Shown piece after piece: positions 1 to 4,842 of a DNA stretch of 6,723 bases. Origin of the DNA: Collinsella sp. (GTDB taxonomy: Bacteria; Actinomycetota; Coriobacteriia; Coriobacteriales; Coriobacteriaceae); contig JAIJJM010000119.1 of assembly GCA_022728415.1 (NCBI GenBank), positions 1 through 6,723 on the forward strand, read 5' to 3'. How positions within the stretch are numbered: position 1 is the stretch's first letter; the number at the start of each line of letters is the position of its first letter. Position numbers and translations under genes: made by a program. Below the pieces are notes generated by a model. It saw nothing but the letters and a program-made list of their open reading frames with translations. It searched no databases and was not told the origin of the DNA.

Positions 1-191
1 CGGCAGGCTGTCACCAAGAGCCACGACACGATGGGACGAAATCGCCGTGGCACACGCCCGCTGACCCAGACATGGGTTTGGTGCCTGTTTCAAACTAATG
101 GCCGCCAACTTGCGATGCTTGCATCTTGCAGTGCACTCGGCGACGTTTTACCGGTATGAGAGATCAAGGATAAGAGAGAGGAGCTTCGATA
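1..191. other. Non-coding left flank with small dyads
   Basis: No gene is supported here. Three small symmetric structures are visible. At 20-51 there is a compound hairpin: GCCACG pairs with CGTGGC and, inside it, CGAT pairs with ATCG. GTTTG at 76-80 is inverted as CAAAC at 91-95. A compact dyad, GATGC-TT-GCATC, lies at 114-125. The first could be the terminator of a gene outside the window and the last an operator of the downstream gene, but neither has a T tract or a clear promoter beside it. The best -10-like hexamer upstream of the first gene (TATGAG, 155-160) has no good -35 partner, so no promoter is called. Confidence 0.3.
54..64 (+). repeat. 11-bp direct repeat, left copy (possible att remnant)
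   Basis: ACGCCCGCTGA here recurs exactly at 6626-6636, close to the other end of the window, and brackets 6.57 kb holding all the genes. The match does not extend further in either direction. A match of this length between two flanks of 200-300 bp is uncommon but not extraordinary in GC-rich DNA, and no tRNA or gene end is recognisable at either copy. Confidence 0.2.
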
Positions 192-941
192 ATGGATGTG
201 GAATATAAGGATGCCACCGAATGGCTGGAAGGCCTGCCCGTCGGGGCACAAGTGCTGACCCCGGATGATTGGGTGTTCGCCAAACAAGCCGGCGGTACAT
301 GGGTGTTCCGTTTCTGCCCCGGGCATGTGACGACTGCCGGCATGATTGCCGCGCATGGCATGCCCGAGCTCATTGATCCGGCCGTGTGGAATGAGGAGGC
401 TGGATGCAGACAGATCGGCGGCGCCCTCGCGTACTTCGACCCGTTCAAACGCATTGAGCGCAGGGTGGGAGAGGATCCGGAGGCGTTCCAGCATGCACGG
501 GAAGCTGATCCGGACGTATTCGTCGCTGGTCTACAAGACAAGCCCGTGCGATCCGGCCATGAATGGGGCATCGAATGGTCGGTCTATGCGGGCCCGGCTT
601 CCCACTGCTGGAACGGGTATGCGCGGATACCCGAAGGCCATCCTTGGATGGGCCAGAATTGTGGCAACATACCTGCCGACGCGCCGGGAGGCGTTTCCTA
701 TGGATGCGATCAGGACGGATGGATCGGATTCGGCACCATGCGTGAGGACACGGTGAATGAAGCTCCATCTGATGGATCAGAGCATGACCGCATGGTCGAG
801 GAACTGTGCGAGAAGCTTGGAACACCAATGCCGGAACAATATGAATGGACTTGCGACGACGTGACCGACATGGCTTGGGAGCTCGCCCGGCAGATTCGGC
901 GGGCTAGCCGGAGAGGAGCGCTGTGCTTCGGGTCGCTGTGA
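192..941 (+). CDS. Hypothetical protein of mobile-element type, 249 aa
   Basis: The function is not recognised. The ATG at 192 follows an AGAGGAG ribosome site with 8 nt spacing, which fixes the start. The product is soluble and acidic, with no signal peptide or membrane segment. Residues 23-40 (TPDDWVFAKQ...TWVF) look like a short Trp-rich beta element. Residues 138-187 contain HCWNGYARIPEGHPW, a Gly-rich stretch and DGWIGF. This resembles the GYV-x-VP-x-GHP ... HGGLTY ... WWFGFDCAH pattern I know from uncharacterised actinobacteriophage and mobile-element proteins, but with some typical residues changed (GFGTMRED where GFDCAHAGD is common). Residues 196-210 and 223-240 are probably helical. 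Cysteines are frequent (42, 72, 139, 157, 172, 206, 221, 245), so metal binding is conceivable but unshown. The gene lies 54 bp before the abi gene on the same strand, and its stop codon overlaps the abi promoter. The CDS call is confident; the family link rests on memory of the pattern. Confidence 0.8.
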   Translation: MDVEYKDATEWLEGLPVGAQVLTPDDWVFAKQAGGTWVFRFCPGHVTTAGMIAAHGMPELIDPAVWNEEAGCRQIGGALAYFDPFKRIERRVGEDPEAFQHAREADPDVFVAGLQDKPVRSGHEWGIEWSVYAGPASHCWNGYARIPEGHPWMGQNCGNIPADAPGGVSYGCDQDGWIGFGTMREDTVNEAPSDGSEHDRMVEELCEKLGTPMPEQYEWTCDDVTDMAWELARQIRRASRRGALCFGSL

Positions 942-966
942 GAGGCACTACCCTCGTTGGTACAAT
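938..966 (+). promoter_or_regulatory. Promoter of the abi gene, extended -10
   Basis: TACAAT at 961-966 is preceded by TGG (58-60 of that block), giving a TGn extended -10. GTGAGA at 938-943 matches the -35 consensus at four of six positions with a 17-bp spacer. The predicted start of transcription is near 972-974, leaving a leader of roughly 23 nt that holds a GGGAG ribosome site (986-990) 5 nt before the ATG at 996. The -35 overlaps the stop codon of the upstream gene, so the two genes can be transcribed separately. Confidence 0.5.
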
Positions 967-995
967 GGCTCTCATAGCTAAGGACGGGAGACGGC

Positions 996-1961
996 ATGGA
1001 AGCGGACGGGAAGGCGTCAAGGAAACCCATCCTCACTGTAGAGGAACAAATCGCGCACTTGAAGGCCAAAGGCGTGAAGTTCGTGCTTTGCGACGAGGCT
1101 GAGGCTGTCCGGTACCTTGCGGAGAAGTGCAATTTCTTCAAGCTCGCCTCATACCGCAAGTTGTTCGCGAAGCGCGAGGGCGGTGATCGGGACGGCCAAT
1201 ACGTCGATCTGGACTTTGCCCAACTGCGTCTCCTTGCCTCCCTTGACCAGCAGCTTCGCTTTGTCTTGCTGGGCATGACGCTCGACATCGAGCATTTCCA
1301 GAAGGTCGCTGTCTTGCATGAGATGGATGCAAGAGGAGAGGATGGGTATGCTATCGTCGCTGACTACATGGCGTCCTTGAGCCAGCCGAACCGGGATTAC
1401 CGTCTGCACGAGCTTAAGATGAGTGGGTATAGTCCGTACAGTGCCGGGGTATATGCGAAATATGCCGACGACATGCCCGCTTGGGTGTTCTTCGAACTCA
1501 CCTCGTTTGGTACATTGATCGATTTCGTCCGGTTTTGTGCCAGGCGTTGGAATGACAGGTCTTTGCATGTGGCTCATTACGATCTCAAGGGCGTGAAGTC
1601 TCTGCGGAACTGCGCAGCTCATGGGTCGTGTATCGTCAACGCTTTCGCCGACCGTGGAGCGGGAAGGACTGCGGTCACCAATTCCGTCGTGCGCGCTGTC
1701 TCTGTTGCGAATGTTTCGAAAGCCACTCGAGCCAAGTGGATGGGGTGTGCAGCCATGCAGCAGATTGCGACGGTATTCGTCGTCTATTCACGGCTCGTGC
1801 CCGAGGGACGCTCCCGCAAGCGTGCGATGGCGGATCTCGCGTCCCTGTTTGCAAGGGTGGAGGACAGTGCTTCCATTCTGCCTTCGCAGGGACCGGACTC
1901 CACGGCATGGGCGGCGTTCCATTTCATGCGCTCATTGACAAAGGGGCTGGGATTGCTATAA
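996..1961 (+). CDS. Abi family protein (Abi_2, AbiD/AbiF-type HEPN ribonuclease toxin)
   Basis: This 321-residue protein has the layout of the Abi_2 (AbiD/AbiF) family. The N-terminal signature KPILTVEEQIAHLKAKGVKF (10-29) is followed by the usual YLAEKCNFFKLASYRKLF (40-57), then YVDLDFAQLRLLASLDQQLR (69-88), LDIEHFQK (96-103) and EDGYAIV (115-121). The C-terminal half carries SLRNCAAHGS, a canonical HEPN RNase motif with R204 and H209 (RNxxxH). The length is normal for the family and no lesion is seen. Known members act as phage-triggered abortive-infection toxins, and HEPN members cleave RNA in the cytoplasm; some AbiF-type genes sit next to a structured non-coding RNA thought to restrain them. 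Here a consensus promoter for a small RNA is embedded in the last nine codons. The start is set by the GGGAG site 5 nt upstream. The family call is strong; the phage range and the trigger cannot be told. Confidence 0.9.
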   Translation: MEADGKASRKPILTVEEQIAHLKAKGVKFVLCDEAEAVRYLAEKCNFFKLASYRKLFAKREGGDRDGQYVDLDFAQLRLLASLDQQLRFVLLGMTLDIEHFQKVAVLHEMDARGEDGYAIVADYMASLSQPNRDYRLHELKMSGYSPYSAGVYAKYADDMPAWVFFELTSFGTLIDFVRFCARRWNDRSLHVAHYDLKGVKSLRNCAAHGSCIVNAFADRGAGRTAVTNSVVRAVSVANVSKATRAKWMGCAAMQQIATVFVVYSRLVPEGRSRKRAMADLASLFARVEDSASILPSQGPDSTAWAAFHFMRSLTKGLGLL

Positions 1962-1962
1962 T
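1935..1962 (+). promoter_or_regulatory. Perfect consensus sigma-70-type promoter inside the abi 3' end
   Basis: TTGACA (1935-1940) and TATAAT (1957-1962) are both six-of-six matches with a 16-bp spacer. The -10 overlaps the abi stop codon (TAA, 1959-1961). Transcription should begin near A1969 or G1970 and meet a terminator about 55 bp later, before any possible ORF, so its product should be an RNA. A rough estimate puts fewer than 0.01 such perfect 12-base matches, with 16-18 bp spacing, by chance in a window this size on both strands. Confidence 0.85.
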
Positions 1963-1968
1963 AGTTGC

Positions 1969-2027
1969 AGATGTCAAAACCTTTGGGTTTTAGGGGCGGA
2001 TTCGCGAAAGCGATTCTGCCCCATTTT
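1969..2027 (+). ncRNA. Candidate small RNA, about 59 nt, downstream of abi
   Basis: This transcript is inferred between the consensus promoter (1935-1962) and the T tract (2024-2027). It contains no ORF. It would fold into two adjacent hairpins: a small AT-rich one, AAAACC/GGUUUU with loop UUUG (1976-1991), and directly after it a 13-bp stem closed by a GAAA tetraloop (1993-2022). Its placement against a HEPN Abi gene, its own strong promoter and its compact structure fit the RNAs known beside AbiF-type genes, which are proposed to act as antitoxin or cofactor RNAs. The covariance model is not something I can score here, so membership of that RNA family is inference. The alternative is a decoy or anti-read-through leader. 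The termini are predicted to within a few bases only. Confidence 0.6.
1993..2027 (+). terminator. Rho-independent terminator with GAAA tetraloop
   Basis: The arms 1993-2005 and 2010-2022 form a 13-bp stem with one G-U pair and one T-T mismatch, closed by GAAA (2006-2009). An A and then TTTT (2024-2027) follow. The T tract is on the + strand side only, so the terminator serves abi and the small RNA rather than the leftward transposase. It may also be the functional 3' domain of the small RNA. Confidence 0.8.
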
Positions 2028-2044
2028 CATAAGGCGGAAAGAAC

Positions 2045-2071
2045 GGGTTAAGTAAAGAAAAGTGTGTCTTA
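2045..2071 (+). repeat. Left terminal inverted repeat of the IS
   Basis: This sequence begins GGGTTAAGTAAAG and is the exact reverse complement of 3390-3416, 27 of 27 bases. C2044 extends the match by one base, and the next base out breaks it, which places the end of the element. Confidence 0.9.
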
Positions 2072-2099
2072 TCGTGCGTGTCGATGGCGTGTCGGTGAG

Positions 2100-3288
2100 T
2101 TAGCGAGAGCGTCCGCTCCAGCCTTTCCTGATGCCGAACCCGTCCTCGTAGGCGTCGACGCCGGCGGCCGGCAGTTGCACGCCGGTCACGGTCACGGGCG
2201 TCGGCCCGTCGTCCTCCGCCGGTTCCTTTCCGGTGGATTTCCAGTAGTCGGGCGTGACGAACGACATGGGGTCGGGATGTTCCGTGAGCATATACACCGT
2301 CCATTCGCAGCACCGTTTCATATGCTCTTCCGACAGTCCCCGGTGGTGGTCGAGCGTGCGCTTGACAACCGCGTTGGTCCCGCCTTCCAGCTGGTTCGTG
2401 GTCGACGGCAACGATTCTCCGTCCCCCCGCGATGGCGGGGTCGCAGAACGCGAACAGCATCCCGGCGCGGTTGAGCCGGACGAGCCGGAAGCAGGCGCGG
2501 CGCAGACGTTCGTGCGTCCACCACCACTTGCGCCCCCTGGCGTGCGCGGGATCCTGTTTGGCCGTGGTCCTTTCCTTGAGGTAATCGCCGTGTTCTCCGT
2601 GCCATGCATTGAGTTCGGCGAGCCAGTTGGCGGCCCCGTCCACAGTGCTGATTTTGGTGAGCCTGCGTGCGAGTCTGAGCAGCGCCCTGCCGGCCTCGCT
2701 CTTGGGCCTGTTCGTCAGGTCGACGCGGGTGTTGCGCAGCACGTGCACGAGGCAACGCTGCGCGCGAACCCCCTTCCACCGGGCCCCGGCGGCCGCCAGA
2801 CACCCCTGGCCTCCGTCGCACACCAGCAATCCCGGCCTTTTCGATCGTCCGAAGAGCTGCCGGTAGGCGTCCTTGGTCTCCGTGGAGCACCACTGCCATG
2901 CGACCGGCCGGCCGTCATCACCGGTCAGGGCCAGCAGGCACCAGCCATAGGGAACATACGTCCCGTCCGCCATCACATACCGGTGGGAACGGGAGGCGGG
3001 CGGCAGGACCGGTTCCACGCTCCAGCACCACGCGATACGGGCCGAGAACGTCTGACGGGTGATACCGAGCCGGGCGGCGGCCTCGCCCATGGACTCCTTG
3101 CCGGTGACCCATGCGATGAACGCGCGGAACTCGGCCCTGCGCGCCGGGTCCCCGCGTTCCGCGACCGTGCTCAGCCGGCACGCATCGCACCTCCACCGTT
3201 GGGGGCGGGACTTCGTGAACCCGTTCCTGCGCATCGCGCGCCCGCACAAGGGGCACTTCCTCGCCCTCGAAGACTTGTTCCTGCTCAT
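2100..3288 (-). pseudogene. IS256/IS1249-type transposase, frameshifted
   Basis: The ATG at 3288 opens a frame starting MSRNKSSRARK. A zinc ribbon follows (C12xxC15 and C34xxC37), then a helix-turn-helix (SMGEAAARLGITRQTFSARI, 66-85) and a DDE-type catalytic core with D108 (VMADGTYVPYG) and D158 (LLVCDGGQG). The frame is lost at G288-G289, in a run of six G on the coding strand (2423-2428). Homology continues one base out of phase as STTNQLEGGTNAVVKRTLDHHRG, which carries the catalytic Glu (codon 2387-2385), and ends at TAA 2102-2100. Removing one G restores 395 codons, a normal family length. The shift needed is +1, unlike the -1 slippage known in other IS families, and IS256 members do not normally use frameshifting, so an inactivating insertion or a homopolymer sequencing error is likelier. 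An in-frame TTG at 3300 is an unnecessary longer start. Confidence 0.85.
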
Positions 3289-3389
3289 AGACCAAGCCAA
3301 CCCGAAAAGTCAAGCACCCCGCCGGATTAACGCCCGACTCGCTAATCACACCCCGACACACAAGACGCCAGTAAGCCTCACAGCAGATT

Positions 3390-3416
3390 TAAGACACACT
3401 TTTCTTTACTTAACCC
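3390..3416 (-). repeat. Right terminal inverted repeat of the IS
   Basis: This is the exact reverse complement of 2045-2071, with G3417 as a possible 28th base. It lies 102 bp upstream of the transposase ATG, so the transposase promoter should lie in or near this end, as is usual for such elements. Confidence 0.9.
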
Positions 3417-3439
3417 GACTAACCTCCTGTCATATAAGG

Positions 3440-3494
3440 AACCCGTTGGCTTGCCGGGCGCCGCTGGTGCGGTATCCGGCAAGCCTGCTGGGTT
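3440..3494. terminator. Long dyad after the downstream integrase: terminator or attachment-site relic
   Basis: A perfect 10-bp stem, GGCTTGCCGG (3448-3457) with CCGGCAAGCC (3476-3485), is enclosed by AACCC (3440-3444)/GGGTT (3490-3494) and contains a small inner CCGC/GCGG pairing. It begins 13 nt beyond the stop codon of the leftward integrase gene. On the - strand it is followed by only a weak T-rich stretch (TTCCTTATATG), so it is a plausible but not classical terminator. Large dyads beside integrase genes can also be recombination sites. The position supports either role. Confidence 0.5.
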
Positions 3495-3507
3495 TTCATG
3501 GATCTCT

Positions 3508-4842
3508 TTATTTGCCGTTGAGGCGTTTCGATACCTGTTCGATCTTGTCGTCGAGGTCATCCCGCTCGGCGCGGAGCTTCTCGAGGACATCCCGCAGCGT
3601 CTCCTTGCTCACGTCGTCCTGCAGGAAGTCGTAGGAGAGGAGCTCGACGACCTTGCGCAGGTGCGCGGGTACGATTTTCTGGTAGTGCTCGAAGGCGACC
3701 TGCAGGTCCGCGTGCCCGCAGTTGTCCATCGTTTCGCGCATGGTCGCGTCGTTGAGCATGAGCATGGTCGCATGGGTGGCGTGCAGCGTGTGGAACGTGG
3801 CGTCCGGCCGGTTCGCCGCTTTGCGGGCCCGCTCGAACTGGTGGGCGACGCTGTCCTGCGTGTACATGGTGTTGCGGGTCAGCGGGCTGTGGCGTTGGAA
3901 CAGCATGCTGTCCGGGGTCTTGTCGTCGCAGTGTTCGCGGATGTGCTTGCGGATCATCGGGATCAGCACCATGGGGATGGGCACGTCGCGTATGCCCGCC
4001 TTGGTCTTGGTCGTGTCGAGGATGAACGAGCCCGCGTGGTCGGGATCCTTGTTGACGCTGTGGCGAACGTGGAGTATCCGGTTGTCGAGGTCCAGGTCCC
4101 GCAGTCTCAGCGCGCATGCCTCGCCCACGCGCAGTCCACCGACGAGTGCTGCCAGCCATACCATCAGCTGCAGGTTGTCCGGCATCGCGTTGACGATGGC
4201 GCACACCTCGTCCTTGGTGAACGGCAGCTGGTCGGCTTTCCTGCTTTTGGGCTGGGGATGCTTGACGCTGCATGGATTGTAGGCGAGCATGGGCTTGCCG
4301 TCGGCCAGGATCTTCTTGGACGCGTGGTTGAACAGCTGCGAGATGACCACGCATTCATGCCAGAACATGGACGGGGTCAGCTGGTCCTTCCTGCCCGAAT
4401 ACCAGTGCTCGATTTCCCCGGGCGTGATCTCGCATACTGGTTCGGATCCGAAATAGTCCTTGAGCCTCGTCAGCGACCGCTTGAGGACCTCCCTCCTTGA
4501 ATAGGAGAGTTCGGACCCGTCGGGCGCGCGATGGGTCTCGTAGTACAGATCGCAGAAGTCGTTGAACGGCATGCGACGGGCCTTTTCCGCGTCGGCGACC
4601 AATGACCTGCGTTTCGTGGGATGCTGCCATTCCTTGACCCCGAGATTGTGCAGGCGGACGAGGTATCGCTCCTCGTCCAGCCATTGTTCCGCCGAGTCCT
4701 TCGAGTCAGGGGAGAAATTGCGCTGCACCTTTTTGGAAGGGTCCAGGGGATTCGTGTACCTGGCCTGCCAGGCGACCCGCTCCCCGTTCTTGCCGAAGCG
4801 TTCGAGGATGGTTCCGAATTTTCGTTGCTTTGGCCGTTTCGT
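3508..4842 (-). CDS. Tyrosine recombinase/integrase B, start codon lost (ACG), HxxH variant
   Basis: If read from ACG 4842-4840, the protein has 444 residues. An arm-binding-like N-terminus (FGTILERF..., AWQARY, KVQRNF, AEQWLDEERYLV) leads into a core-binding domain (about 90-190), the catalytic domain (about 205-400) and a C-terminal coiled coil (419-443). Catalytic residues are R238 (GGLRVGEA), K281 (TKTKAGIRDVPIP), H351, H377 (CGHADLQ) and Y387 (FEHYQK). The second Arg of the HxxR box is His354 (FHTLHATHA), a CAC where CGC would be expected. The start is odd: a strong AAGGAGG (4853-4847) precedes ACG by 4 nt, and this codon aligns exactly with Met1 of the upstream paralogue. The in-frame alternatives are an ATG at 5001, buried inside the upstream gene, or a GTG at codon 39, which loses the N-terminal arm. 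The nucleophile is intact, but activity is doubtful without Arg354. Weak initiation from ACG is possible, so the gene may be silent or merely down-regulated. Confidence 0.8.
   Translation of the reverse strand, partial: TKRPKQRKFGTILERFGKNGERVAWQARYTNPLDPSKKVQRNFSPDSKDSAEQWLDEERYLVRLHNLGVKEWQHPTKRRSLVADAEKARRMPFNDFCDLYYETHRAPDGSELSYSRREVLKRSLTRLKDYFGSEPVCEITPGEIEHWYSGRKDQLTPSMFWHECVVISQLFNHASKKILADGKPMLAYNPCSVKHPQPKSRKADQLPFTKDEVCAIVNAMPDNLQLMVWLAALVGGLRVGEACALRLRDLDLDNRILHVRHSVNKDPDHAGSFILDTTKTKAGIRDVPIPMVLIPMIRKHIREHCDDKTPDSMLFQRHSPLTRNTMYTQDSVAHQFERARKAANRPDATFHTLHATHATMLMLNDATMRETMDNCGHADLQVAFEHYQKIVPAHLRKVVELLSYDFLQDDVSKETLRDVLEKLRAERDDLDDKIEQVSKRLNGK

Larger units (their letters stand above)
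2045..3416 (-). mobile_element. IS256-superfamily element, IS1249 type, 1372 bp
   Basis: The element is delimited by perfect 27-bp inverted repeats (28 bp if C2044/G3417 belong to it). It has a single leftward transposase gene filling most of the interior. Length and gene organisation match IS1249-type members of the IS256 family, which normally duplicate 8-9 bp of target. The 8-9 bp outside each end (ending ...GAAAGAAC at 2044 and starting GACTAACC at 3417) do not match, so no target duplication is visible. The copy may have lost one flank by deletion or recombination with another copy. It is inserted about 20 bp past the terminator of the abi module and therefore leaves that module intact. 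Because the transposase is frameshifted, the copy could move only in trans. Confidence 0.85.

Noticed and set aside
2423..2428. Programmed frameshift producing an active transposase
   Set aside because: The needed shift is +1, no slippery -1 heptamer or stimulator is evident, and IS256-type transposases are normally single-frame.
2254..3330. Long + strand frame of 358 codons across the IS
   Set aside because: It is antisense to a clear transposase and is Pro/Gly/Arg-rich low-information sequence typical of GC-rich shadows.
3451..4500. Long + strand frame of 349 codons
   Set aside because: It is antisense to the downstream integrase, Val/His/Arg-rich, and has no ribosome site or family motif.
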